Translations under genes and position numbers: made by a program
Assembly: GCA_030180135.1 (NCBI GenBank)
Contig: CM058238.1
Location: 3,296,461-3,360,460, forward strand
DNA length: 64,000 nt
Direction of reading: 5' to 3'
Source: Orychophragmus violaceus
Lineage: Eukaryota; Streptophyta; Magnoliopsida; Brassicales; Brassicaceae
The notes under the pieces: generated by a model
What the model saw: the letters and a program-made list of their open reading frames with translations, nothing else
Databases searched by the model: none
What the model was told of the DNA's origin: nothing
In this document: piece by piece, positions 48,123 to 60,022 of the stretch
How positions within the stretch are numbered: the first letter of the stretch is position 1
Layout of the letters: the number at the start of each line of letters is the position of its first letter

Positions 48123-48153
48123 AGGCCCAAATAAGCCCATTAACAAAGCCCAC
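48123..48153 (-). promoter_or_regulatory. cluster of site II (TGGGCY) boxes upstream of ATP synthase beta copy 3
   Basis: Three TGGGCT/TGGGCC boxes occur within about 30 bases on the minus strand (seen as GGCCCAAATAAGCCCA and AAGCCCA on the plus strand), about 90 bases before the copy-3 ATG. The same block lies upstream of copy 1. Site II boxes bind TCP factors and coordinate nuclear genes for oxidative phosphorylation. Confidence 0.65.
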
Positions 48154-48235
48154 CAGATACAACAAGTGGAGCGTTAGATTCAGGTTCTGCAAGTACCCTA
48201 GCATTTCCCCTTTTCACTCAAACAACAACACAATC

Positions 48236-50806
48236 ATGGCGTCTCGGAGAGTCTTAGCATCGCTGCTCCGTTCATCTACCGGCAGATCTGCTGCCAGATC
48301 CGGGAGCCGAAACCCTAGGCTTTCGTCTCCTGCCCCTGCCCGCTGCGCTGCCCCTTTTGGTAACCTCCTCGGACGCGTCGCTGAATATTCGACCTCTTCA
48401 CCAGCAAATTCAGCTGCGTCATCGTCTGCTCCAGCCAAGGATGAGACGAAGAAGACCTATGATTACGGTGGTAAAGGTGCGATCGGGAAGGTTTGCCAGG
48501 TTATCGGTGCTATTGTTGATGTGAGATTCGAAGATCAGGAGGGATTACCTCCGATCATGACATCTCTCGAGGTGCAGGACCATCCTACCAGATTGGTTCT
48601 CGAGGTGTCACATCACTTGGGTCAGAATGTTGTCAGGACTATTGCTATGGATGGTACCGAGGGTCTCGTTCGTGGGCGTCGCGTTCTCAACACTGGCGCT
48701 CCAATCACTGTAAGTATCATTCCATGAGAAACCAGGGAGTCAATAGGGTTATGTTTCCATTACTTGGTCTAGATCTGTGAATTCGTTGATAGTGGTATGC
48801 TTCATCTCGTGACTCCTTATCCTCAACGTTGACCTTGTCCAGATCCACTTTTTTCTTCAAAAGTTTATTCATTTCAACTGAACTCTTATGTCCAAGCGGT
48901 TATGTTGTTGTGGATGACGAATTATTTCTTCAATGCTTCCCGTAATCGGAGTAAGTTGTGATCATGAAAATTTGACTTTGGTTTGTTTTCATTTTAAGGT
49001 CCCTGTTGGTAGAGCTACCCTGGGACGTATCATGAATGTTCTTGGAGAACCCATTGACGAAAGAGGAGAAATTAGTGAGAAGTCTAATCCATAGTTAATC
49101 CATGCCTCACTATCTGCAAATCTGTCTTGACAATGTGTTTTTGCTGTTTTCTCAGAGACCGACCACTACTTGCCTATTCACAGAGACGCTCCGGCTTTGG
49201 TTGATCTAGCCACCGGACAAGAGATCCTTGCCACTGGTATTAAGGTAGGTTCTGCGCTCTAGCTCCGCTTTGTTAGTCTCGTGTTGTCGTTCCTTTTCCA
49301 AGTTAACGTGTCTTGCTTTCATTCTAGGTTGTTGATCTGCTTGCTCCTTACCAAAGAGGAGGAAAGATTGGGCTCTTTGGTGGTGCTGGTGTTGGGAAAA
49401 CAGTGCTCATCATGGAACTGATTAACAATGTCGCCAAAGCTCATGGTATGTCTTCTCAGGGGTTTCGAAGTAGTTTGCACAGTGGTGTTCCAGGTTTAAT
49501 TTATTAATTGGTTTCTTCTTCTGAAACAGGTGGTTTCTCCGTGTTTGCTGGTGTGGGAGAAAGAACTCGTGAAGGAAATGACTTGTACAGAGAAATGATT
49601 GAGAGTGGTGTCATCAAGCTAGGCGAGAAGCAGGTTTTCAAATAGTTTGAATTAATCTTCACTTTTTCTTATCAGGAAAATTGTCTTTGAGTGATCTTTG
49701 TTACTGATTTCTCTCTCTTCCCATCTTAACAGTCTGAGAGCAAATGTGCGCTTGTGTATGGTCAAATGAATGAGCCCCCGGGTGCCCGTGCCCGTGTTGG
49801 ACTTACTGGTTTGACTGTTGCTGAGTATTTCCGTGATGCTGAAGGCCAAGATGTGTTGCTTTTCATTGACAACATTTTCCGTTTCACTCAGGTGAGCTAT
49901 GTTGTCTGCTCTATCTATCAGCATCTATGTGGCACGTATTGATGAGGAGACAGTAAATTTAACTCTGGTGTACTCTCTTGTTCAGGCCAACTCTGAAGTG
50001 TCTGCTTTGCTTGGTCGTATCCCATCTGCTGTGGGTTACCAACCAACTCTGGCTTCCGATCTTGGTGCTCTTCAAGAGCGAATCACAACCACCAAGAAAG
50101 GTTCTATCACCTCAGTGCAAGCCATCTATGTTCCTGCTGATGATTTGACAGATCCTGCTCCTGCAACAACTTTTGCTCACTTGGATGCCACAACCGTGCT
50201 TTCAAGACAGGTGAGAACTTGTCTCCTGATGATACTGCTCAGAATTTCTTCTGTGAAAGGCTCATAAAGTTATACTTTTTTTCTTTCCCATGTGAAGATT
50301 TCTGAGCTTGGTATCTATCCTGCTGTGGATCCTCTGGATTCAACATCCCGTATGCTCTCGCCTCACATTCTGGGTGAGGAGCACTACAACACGGCCCGTG
50401 GTGTGCAGAAAGTGCTACAGAACTACAAGAACTTGCAAGATATTATCGCCATTTTGGGAATGGATGAGCTAAGTGAAGATGACAAGTTGACTGTTGCCCG
50501 TGCCCGTAAGATTCAAAGATTCTTGAGTCAGCCATTCCATGTTGCTGAAATCTTCACGGGTGCCCCCGGAAAATATGTTGACCTCAAGGAAAACATCAAC
50601 AGTTTCCAGGTATATATACCCATATGACTCTCTTCTCTGCTCCATGATTGTTTGCTATATTATGAACTCATATGAATTGTGAATTGTTGCAGGGTTTGCT
50701 CGATGGTAAGTACGATGATCTTCCTGAACAATCGTTTTACATGGTTGGTGGCATCGACGAGGTGGTTGCGAAAGCAGAGAAGATCTCCAAGGAAGCAGCA
50801 GCCTAA
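48236..50806 (+). CDS. mitochondrial ATP synthase F1 subunit beta, copy 3
   Basis: Nine exons on the plus strand. Presequence [20 protein letters not shown] differs from copy 1 by few residues. Mature motifs are intact ([43 protein letters not shown]) and the end is KISKEAAA. It is inverted relative to copies 1 and 2. Leader, site II boxes and 3' flank (TTGTTGACAATAACGAAAAA) all resemble copy 1, pointing to a recent inverted duplication. The function is the catalytic subunit of mitochondrial ATP synthase; redundancy with the other copies is expected. Confidence 0.95.
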
Positions 50807-51278
50807 GAGCTTTTCTCTCGGATGATCAATACGTCACTTCTTCTTTTTGTTGACAATAACGAAAAACAAAAAACAAATGCAATGCTTTAGGCTAAGCTGC
50901 CAATGCATTGCAATTTTCATCATTATGAGTGTAGTACGGAGATAACAGATTCATTCGTTTGAGTTTCTGACTTGCAATAAAGAGTACAAATGTTGATGTT
51001 TTTAATCTCCCCAGTTGTACTAAAATTTTCTTATTAAGGTAGGTTATATTACAGGTTTAAAGGCTATCCTTTTCGAAGTAAGAAAACCATTTGACCAGAG
51101 TAATTTACTTTTATTCCTTCTGTGTATGTATTGTGTTTTTATTCTTACAAATGCAGCACACCATTAGTTTCTTTCTACAGAGTTGATTCCGATGTACAAT
51201 CTCCTCACTCAAGTATAAGAGATTAAGAAAGAATAATGAAACAAAACATATGTATATGAAATGTAGGCCACCAAGTCT
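50807..51278. other. convergent 3' regions of ATP synthase beta copy 3 and the RCC1 gene
   Basis: No gene. Contains AATAAAG (about 50975) as a possible poly(A) signal for copy 3. Confidence 0.5.
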
Positions 51279-54273
51279 TCAAAAATGTTCAAGAACTGCC
51301 CCTGTATGATTGAAGCCACAAGATATATGCACTGCTCTTACATTCTTTCCCAAGTTCACCATCACTGGTATTGCATAGTCTACATCACTACCATGTCCCT
51401 ACAATCGAACATACCATATCATTTACTCTCTCTGATGCCAGATCTCATAGATTCGTTGGACAATAACAAAGTGAACCAAGAAGTGAAATGATCAATAAGA
51501 AAGATGATGAAACAAACCAGTTGTCCACCAGAGGAATGTCCGTCGTCAGAGAAGGTGCCGTGAGAACCTCCCCAGCCCCAGGTAAATACATTGTTATCTG
51601 CAAACACGTTTCAGAATTGAAGTGAATAACTTTCACATTGAAAATGTGCAGAAATAAGGATGATTTACTCAAGACTCAAGATATGCTACCTGAAATAGCT
51701 GCAGTGTGCTTCCACCCACAAGATACCTGAGCAACAGTTGATTCCAAGAAAGGACCTTCGACTCTTACGGGGGAGTGTGAGACATATGTTGACCTGAAAA
51801 ATTGAGATTTACTAAGACAGGTAGAGCACAAGAAGCTTCGACCATATGAGGAAACATTCTAAATAACTGGGGAGGAACATTCTAGTTAAAAAGGGTATTG
51901 ACTTACTCTGTGCCAAGGCATCCATTTTCGTTTGAACCCCATGTGTAAAGTTCCCCACCTCCTTACAAAAACGAAGGAAACAATAGAGACTGAGTTGCTA
52001 TCGACCATCTTACAAAGACGAAATGATCATATATGAAGAACTTATGCAAAGAAATGTGAGTAGGGCACACATGTGCAATATGTGTGGTAAAACATAAAAG
52101 AATAAGAGAGAATTACTTGTAACGACACATGTGTGGTAACCACCACATGCAACTTCTTCTGCATATGGCACTTCACTGATAACGGAAGGTGTTGTAGCAT
52201 TCCTTACTCCTCCAAAGCCCTGTATTTTCACACCAGATAGCTTTCGATAACTATACTGTAACCATAGAAATTCTGAAAACGACATTACTTTACCATCTTG
52301 TTTATAGATCTCTCTCCAAACATGAAAGCAGAGCCATTCTCTGCATCATTTGGAAACAAGCCTCAAAAAGTTGGTAACTGGCAGTCTGGCACAACATTAA
52401 CTTAAGAAAGTAAGCAATACCGTCAGTGCATGCTGTATGCAGCAGACCAGCAGCAACATTATTAACCTAGTACTCGACCAAAAGAACAGGAAACATAAGC
52501 AAGACAGTTTAGAGATTAAAACCATCACTAAGTAACTAGAAGTTCTTCATCTTAGGAATTACCTTAATCCCCTCAAGTTCCTTGATAAGCCTTGGAGTAA
52601 ACTCACTGCAATTATGGACATACTTTACAACGCAGTACAAGAAAACTATGAAGGAATCAGCATAAAGTACACCAAGGAGGAAATATGGAAATTCTTGTGA
52701 GTAAAAATTGGTATGAGAGAGAGGGAGAGAGACAAATGTAGGAGTTAAGCAAAACAGACCAACCTTTTACTTCTTAAGACGCCAAAAAAACTGGACTCGT
52801 GACCGTGGCCAAGTCTCCCAGATCCTCCTCCTCCCCAACTCAGGACTTCACCTCCATCTGCTCAAGAAAGATACTTAAAAGACAAAAATGGTGTTTACTT
52901 CTGTTTCCAGCTAAGAATCTAGGATCTATACCAGTAACAGCAACTGAATGCTCTGAACCCAAAGCCACCGATTTGATGGTGATTCCATGCAGAGCCTGCA
53001 CTTTGGTTGGCACATGTACCACTCTTGCAGCCTCTTCATAAGAAAGTATGCATAATGGAAACGAACATGTAAATAGGCAAGCGACTTTGATGAATTAGGA
53101 CATACATAACAATGCGTAACTTATTAAAATGGAAAAGGTATTTACTTTTTCCCAGTCCAAGCTGTCCACTCGAATTCTTTCCCCACATGTAGAGTTCCCC
53201 ATCCACTAATGAATAGAAAGAGAGCAAAGATGTGACTAACTGAAAAATATCATACAATTTCATGTAAAGCACTGTACTGCACCAGAAGGCTGTAGGAAAA
53301 GCTTCGACAGTTGGCATGTAAGAGATAATATTTCAGCTACATGTCATGCCAATTTAATGAAGAACATTGTGCTGCTTTACCTGTAATAGCAGCAGAGTGA
53401 CTATAACCAGCTGAGATGTGCACTATATCCTTTTCTATTCCAGAAACTTCAAGCGGCTCCTACAACGTTTTAAACAAGAAACAACATTAGAAAAAATCAA
53501 TTCCAATTGAGTTATCTTAGATAAAAACATGTCAAAGCTGAGACAAAGAAGCAAAGCAAAAAAAAGTTTGTACACCTATAGACTTTTGATCTACATACAA
53601 ATCACTAACATACCATAGCATGAGTTTTAACATCTGATACGCCAAGTTGACCATAATCGTTAAGACCTGTTGCAAAGACTCTCCTTGTTTCTGTCACATT
53701 TGTAGGAGTATATGTAAGCTCACAATCATATTCAAAGAAGATGACTTTACAAAAACACCAACATGTCCAATTGAACAAAGCCAAGAAATATCATGATCCC
53801 ATCTGATTATTATCAGCTAAAACCAACAAGAACATAGCTGCAAATTGATACAGTCCTTATCAGCTCAATATTCAACACAAATCGCATGTAAACTTTTTTT
53901 TTTTGTACATATCCCATGGCAACTTCTAAGATTCGAAATTTCGGATAATCACCAATGAGAAATTGAAGTCGAAGATGAAGAAATCACCAGTGAGGAAAAG
54001 AGTGTGAGCTCCACCGCAAGCGACAGCTCTGATGCTGTGATCACTCAAAGCAGAGCAAACAGAAGGTCTCCACTGAGACTCTAAGTTACCAAGCCCTAAT
54101 CTTCCATAATCTCCGCTTCCCCACATCGCCGCAAAGCGTTTCCCGCTCTCGCTCGACAACATCCTTCTACAGGACACACCCAATTTCGTATTCTCGAAAA
54201 CCTTACTCGAGTGAATCGATCCTTGAATCCTTAACCCAGGAATTCGAACTCGTCCGAGGGCTCTAGTCAACAT
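51279..54273 (-). CDS. RCC1-repeat protein, probably organelle-targeted
   Basis: A multi-exon minus-strand gene. Seven RCC1 blades can be followed: WGSGDYGRLGLGNLESQWRP, ATGLNDYGQLGVSDVK, LYMWGKNSSGQLGLGK, VLSWGGGGSGRLGHGHESS, MFGERSINKMGFGGVRNA, LYTWGSNENGCLGTEST, and FTWGWGGSHGTFSDDGHSSG continuing into LGHGSDVDYAIP. It ends CGFNHTGAVLEHF. The N-terminus (MLTRALGRVRIPGLRIQGSI) is rich in Arg and hydroxylated residues without acids, like a mitochondrial presequence. Plant RCC1/UVR8-like proteins have varied roles, including organelle RNA splicing; the exact role here is unknown. Position matches Arabidopsis At5g08710. Exon borders towards the middle were not all verified. Confidence 0.9.
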
Positions 54274-55740
54274 TTTGAATTGTAGAAATCAAAAGGAATG
54301 CGATAAAAGGCGAAGAACTTAGCAGGTTAAATTGATCGTTCTTCTTCTCTGTATATACGAGAAAAGAGTGAATTGTTGAGGAAAATTATTAAACTATGTT
54401 AATGGAATCACATGCTGCTGAGGCAGGACAAGAAGAAGGAAGAAACTGATGGACAGAAAGAATGCTACGTCTTCCCGTTCAGTGTGAAGGTTCTGGGAGA
54501 TCGGTCCTTCCAGTTGTTTTTCTGTTTTGTAAATTTGTCCTAAACTTTGTTTTGTACAATTTTACACCCAAATATATAATTGACATAATAATCTTTGATT
54601 AACTATGTTACCATTTTTTAGTTATACTTTTATTTAATAATAGTGGAATGCTTTTGGAATATAAAAATCGGGAAAAATAAAATCTTCTCCAAAACTAAGT
54701 CTGCGGATTAACACAATAATTGTAGAAAAAAACAAATAAAAAAATTGTTAAACCTATAGCTAAAAAAAACATAAATCGATAAAAATTCAAAACCTAACCA
54801 TAACAAACAACTCATGACATATACGAAGAATAAGAAGCGCGATAAATCGTTGTAACCCGCAGTCCACTGAACGATAAGATCATCAACCTAAAGACTCATG
54901 GAGAGACTTTCTCACAAAACCAGACCTAAGAACCAAGATTTCACAATCCGACAAGAAAGAACCTATACTAGTTCCCATAAATCTCTTTCGGATACGATAA
55001 AGACACACTCATAAACATCCAAATTGAACCTAGATAGAAGCCCTAAACAAAACCCAAATCTCCAACGAAACCTAAACAATCCAAAAACCTGAAATCAAAA
55101 CAAAATCGGAAAATCAAGTTGAAAAGCACTAACAACGAAAATCATGACAAATCACAGAGATGCAAGCTAAGAAGTTAGAGCCAAAAATTGGACGACCAGT
55201 CTATCCAAATAGCAGAGGCGACCAAACCACAACCAAATCGGCGACAACCCAAAGAACCCAACTAAACTTTACAAATTGACCTTGAACAGAGAAAGACCAG
55301 CCATACCACGACCTAAGCAGTAACAGAACCGCCATGGCCACAACATCGTAGAACCACACCAACTAACAGGGGACACGCTCAACCACTGCACCATCAGACG
55401 CCTCGCAAAGGAGCAGCGGCGCAGCAGATCTATAAACAAGACGGAAACCAGCCTTCAGACGGGCAACACCACAACAAGGAGCAACCAGAGATGCCGACGA
55501 TGCCAAAAACCAGAAGCCGGCGGGAGATGCAGGGGATGAACAAAAAGGACCGCCGAAATCAAAGAAATATACAAGACGACAACTTCCCGGTTCCGGCGCT
55601 AACCACTGGCAATCGGGGAGTCCACACGAGTGCAAAACCAACTCCGGCGGCTTACTTTGTAATATGTGCCCGAGAGAGGGTTAATAGGGCAAACTCCGCA
55701 GAATTGTTTGTTACCAACGTCTAACAACAATGATAAATTT
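54274..55740. other. RCC1 promoter and unassigned C-rich sequence
   Basis: The first 250 bases are the RCC1 leader and promoter. From about 54830 to 55730 the plus strand is unusually rich in A and C, with short open frames on both strands and no recognisable domain. It resembles the leader or body of a retroelement in base composition, but no reverse transcriptase, primer-binding site or LTR was recognised. Confidence 0.35.
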
Positions 55741-55756
55741 AAATATTTTATATACA

Positions 55757-56430
55757 AGATGTCAATCGGGCTGGTCCGGTCCGGCTCGGACCAAAATCCA
55801 TAAAGTATGTAAATATTTGAGCTTGGTCCAATTTATCCGAGAACATTTTGGGCCTACCGGCCCGGCCCTAGCCGGACTAATGAGTTTTTTTGGACTTTTC
55901 AAAACTAAATAACTTTAAAAAAATTATATTAGCAAAATAATTTTGAATTTGAATTTTTTTAATATGTTTCATTAAATCTAATGTAACTGGAAAAAAATAA
56001 ATAATTCAAATAAAATTTAAATATCTGATATTATCAAGTAAAATATAAAATTAGAATATTTCAACATAGTTAGTGAGTTTGGATAGAAATTTCATTCAAA
56101 ATTTTATAAGTCTTTATTATCAATCATCATAGTCAAAAGTTATAAATAAAAATAAAAGTAAAAATTATTAGATTTCGATCATTAAGAATCTATGAACATT
56201 TTCATATTTTTTAAATTTTCAATAAACCTCTTGTTCGATAAAAATATTAATATAAGTGTTTTAGGCTAACACAAATCCGATCAAATTAAGTCTGAAAACC
56301 CCGCAAATTCAAATAAGTTTAGTCCAAAAAATCCGATATTTTGAGGCTTATATATTTAAATACAAATCCAACATTTTTAAGGCCGGACCGGACCCGGCTT
56401 CGGACTTTTATCCTAATTAACACCCCCGAT
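55757..56430. mobile_element. putative non-autonomous element with CCGG-rich inverted ends
   Basis: The left end reads GATGTCAATCGGGCTGGTCC followed by GGTCCGGCTCGG. The right end in reverse complement reads GGGTGTTAATTAGGAT followed by GAAGCCGGGTCCGGTCCGGCC. The core (55910-56340) is AT-rich and non-coding. The GGGTGTNAAT start resembles that of small crucifer DNA transposons. The target duplication is not clear. Confidence 0.45.
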
Positions 56431-57920
56431 ATACAATACAAGGAAACGATGAGCTTTTAAATAGTCGTCTTGTATAACTGCAAATTCAAAAGCGATTTAA
56501 CATGGGAAAATTTTGGACGTACCGATGTAAAGATCAAAATAATGTTGTGTCCTTGTCACAACAATTAATACATATGTTCATGAAGTCGTCATGAACCACA
56601 TTTATGCAATTAAATGAATCCATATAAAACATATAAAGTTGAACAAGAAGTTAAAAGAAACATATTTTTGACCACAAAAAAGAAACATATTTTTGAAAAA
56701 ATATATACTCATACAATTCCAGTCGTTGAGAGATGGAGCCAACACAATAATGTGGCAATAATGAGATCGAATGCAAGGTACCCGTCTCGCATTAACGCAA
56801 AACTTACATATTGACAAAAAAAATATACATCGGTTTGATACCATTATGGACGTACTATTATTTTATGCTGCAGAATGAAGATGCCTTTTTGTCTTATTAT
56901 ATGATTTGAATTCGTTCATATGATTCTAAGAGTTTTGAAATTGTATTCTTACTCATAAGGGTATTTGTAGTTTATTTGGTGAATGATATACTATTGGATG
57001 GAAAATTAGCAAAAACTTTCAAGAATGAGACTAATGGTAATTTGGTGTATATATAGCATAAGTTTGAAAGAAAAAAAAAACTCAGAACCGAAATACCAAA
57101 CCGAAAAAGAGGAACCGATTTCGAGGGGACCTCCAAAATACTTGAATGAATCCTAAATTTATATATTCGAAAAATCGGAATCGAACCTGATCTGAACCAA
57201 AAACCGAATGGATATCCAAAATATATGAACTACAATTATATACCCAAAATATTAATTATTTCTAAACCAAAAAACTAAAATATCAGAAATAAACGAAATC
57301 TACGAAATTTCTTGTTATATTTGTCTAAATTGATTTTTTATGTAAATTAATTATTATTCTTTATGTTTTATAACTTTTCGGATACATGGAACCAAATCGA
57401 ACTCGAATGAAACCGAACTGAATCTCTATTGAAATTCCAAAATATCCGAATGAATTTTAATTACCTAAATCCAAAAATCTAAAATTCTGAAATATCCGAA
57501 CCGAACCCGAATGAATACGGACCGCCCTTGTCTCATTTAAATCCATATAGTATTTGATTTTGATCCAAAAATGTAGAAATGTGTTTCAACCACTTGAAAT
57601 AAAATAAATGGACAGAGATTAATTGCTGCTGACCGAATCTAAATCAGGGAATGGAGAAATATATTTTATATTCAAACGAAATTAAATGTTAGAGGAAAAG
57701 TTTGAATGTACTAATTAACTTGTAGCATGTAAACTTTATTACAACTCTGGATTTTCCCCTTTAAATTTCTATTTTAGGTAACCCTATAGATACTATAATA
57801 AGACAGTAACTAAAATGTAATCAAAGACTTTTCAAACTCAAAAAGTTACTAAACTAATGTAAGAAAAAAGTAAAAAGACAATCTTGGTGGTGTGTGGTCA
57901 TCTGCTTCTCTCTCTCTCTC
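56431..57920. other. intergenic, with dispersed repeat copy 3
   Basis: No gene. A 21-bp conserved word lies at 56578-56598. At 57080-57520 lies copy 3 of the ACCGAA-type dispersed repeat (CCGAATGGATATCCAAAATA, then AAAATATTAATTATTTC). The final 100 bases lead into the MIR166 promoter. Confidence 0.5.
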
Positions 57921-57924
57921 TATT

Positions 57925-57935
57925 CTATATATAGA
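57925..57935 (+). promoter_or_regulatory. TATA box of the MIR166 primary transcript
   Basis: CTATATATAGA follows a CT microsatellite (57905-57922) and lies about 150 bases before the miRNA hairpin, a normal distance for a plant pri-miRNA promoter. Confidence 0.6.
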
Positions 57936-58074
57936 GACAAAACCTGAGTTTCTTTGTCTCACAAACCTAATTTTTCTTCTTCTTTCTTCTTACAAGAACG
58001 ATCATCACATTCACATATTCTTTGACTTTGGTCTCTTTGCTTCTAGAGTTGATTTTGATTGTGGTGCGGTTTAG

Positions 58075-58179
58075 GGTTGAGAGGACTGTTGTCTGGCTCG
58101 AGGTCATGAAGAAAGTTAATTCTTTCGAATGAAAACAAAATCTAAATGATTCTCGGACCAGGCTTCATTCCCCCCAACC
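58075..58179 (+). ncRNA. MIR166: MIR166 precursor hairpin (MIR166c/d type)
   Basis: The 3' arm at 58153-58173 holds the complete 21-nt miR166 sequence (TCGGACCAGGCTTCATTCCC plus C). The 5' arm at 58083-58103 carries the star strand (GGACTGTTGTCTGGCTCGAG plus G). The arms are extended by GGTTGAGA at 58075 pairing with CCCCCAACC at the other end, giving a stem with a loop of about 50 nt. miR166 guides cleavage of class III HD-ZIP transcripts (PHB, PHV, REV) and sets leaf polarity, vascular pattern and meristem function. It lies next to the RCC1 gene, as MIR166c/d do in Arabidopsis. The star strand has ACTG where I recall AATG in relatives, a change in the non-guide strand. Confidence 0.96.
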
Positions 58180-58299
58180 GGTTTATCGCGTTTTTATACC
58201 CACTTTGTTCCTTTAGTTTGGTTGATTTGATCTGTCTTGTGAGATGAGTTTTCATCTTGTTTGTAGTTCCAATGGTGAAAGTTATAAAAGTTCATCTGC

Positions 58300-59388
58300 T
58301 CTCTCAATTACTACATAAGAACGAAACAGTTTATGCATTTGTTTTATTCATCATCATATATGTATTTATACACAGTATATAAATTTTAGATGAATGAACC
58401 GGTTTGTTCCGGTTTAGTAATTTATCACAGTGATCTGAATGTATAAGTATAGACATTTGCACTTCTTGTAATTCAGTTAACAAAGATAGCCCTGTTATTT
58501 AGTTTAATTCTCTAAAAATGGTATTTTAATTCTCTAAAAATAAATAATAAAAGTTAAGAAACTGAGAAAACAAAAGGGGATTCAGACGTTAATAATATTT
58601 TCTCTTCAGTATTATATCCTTTTCTTTTTCGGTTTTTTCGGGTTTATACATGCATTTATATATATATATTGGTTTTCTTTTTTATATCTTTAATATATAT
58701 ATATATATATATATATATTAATTTCTCTTGGCTTTTCACGTCTCAATTCACATCCAAGCGCTCTGTGACTCTCTTTCTGACACGAGTCACGATGTCTGAA
58801 ACTTGGCTTCTGTTATAACCTAAAACCAGAAAGAAGATTGTTTCTATTTACGTGTAATTTCATTTCATGAAGACACCGACGAGACTTTATATTGTTCTTA
58901 AAACCATCACTTGTCAAATATCTTTCACGTGCCTTTTTAGTTATATTATTTGCTCTTTGCCATTATCATTCTTATTTTTCTGTGGTCAATGATCGTTGTC
59001 GCTTACTTTTTTATCTACATGATTTATAATTTCATCCACTTAAATAATCCTCCTAATTTTTCTGTGGTCAAACAAAGGTAAAAAACTGGGTTTTAAAATA
59101 ATAAAACAATGTTTAATTTTAAAAAAAAATTAAAAATAGAGTCATGTATGTAAAATGAAAAAAAAAAAAAGAATTCTAATGTAATAAAATTTTGGATGCA
59201 TAATGCTCATGAAGTCGTCATGAACCAACTATAATTAGCAAATGCATCATGCATGTATACAAACATATAACACACGTATTTTTCTTTTATTGACAGCCAC
59301 AACACCCATACATGTAATCGTAAAACTTCAATCAACCATACTTTTGAAAAATACATACACAATTATAATGTTTCAGATTATAATATAC
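58300..59388. other. downstream MIR166 region, no further gene
   Basis: AT-rich, with (AT)n microsatellites at about 58660-58670 and 58693-58719. A second copy of the 21-bp word found upstream of MIR166 lies at 59207-59227. No second miR166 mature sequence was found here. Confidence 0.5.
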
Positions 59389-60022
59389 CACTACAAGAAA
59401 AATCAACATTCATAGCACACGATACAAGCTATGGTATGTAATAGATAGCGTTTCCACAAACGCTCTGACAGCGGCAGCTATAATAGACCCCCTTCCTACC
59501 ATAGCATTTTGCTTGTGCTATGTTATTATTACAATGTAATAGCGTTAATTTTAGCTTGCTATGATTGGTACAATCTATTATAGCGTTATATGTACGTTGT
59601 ATATTTGTTATATAATAGCATAGAAATAATGTTATAATATGTATTGATAGCACACCTCCATATGCTATAGTTTGTTGTTGTTATCTTAAATATGCCATAT
59701 TCGATAGCATTAATTATTATTATTCTTATTATTATTATTATTATTATCAATTGGAATATAAAAAATATTTATTTATTAATAACCAAAAGCATCTTTTACA
59801 CCAATATCTTATATACATACATTATATCATGTAATATTGAAATATTAACATGAAAATAAAAACATATACTACGAGTCTAAGCTAGAGCTTCGGAAGATCA
59901 ACCCCTTCCAATGACGAAACCCCATTAGCACACTCCCTAGTACCTCAAGCTTCTTAGGCTCATGCTTCCCGTTCATGGATTTCTCTCTCGTCACTTCCAA
60001 TAGTGACATGTTCCTCCCTGTT

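Noticed and set aside
55363..55641. 92-codon minus-strand ORF in the C-rich spacer
   Set aside because: The peptide is Ser/Ala/Cys-rich without a known motif. Open frames on the opposite strand overlap it, so it is more likely a compositional effect.
57892..58074. 60-codon ORF just before the MIR166 hairpin as a protein gene
   Set aside because: It overlaps the TATA box and leader of the pri-miRNA and shows no family match. At most it is a leader peptide, with no evidence for translation.
59882..59997. 35-codon minus-strand frame next to the PIG-N fragment as a further captured gene
   Set aside because: I could not match it to any family, and it may simply be continuing PIG-N-derived or filler DNA.
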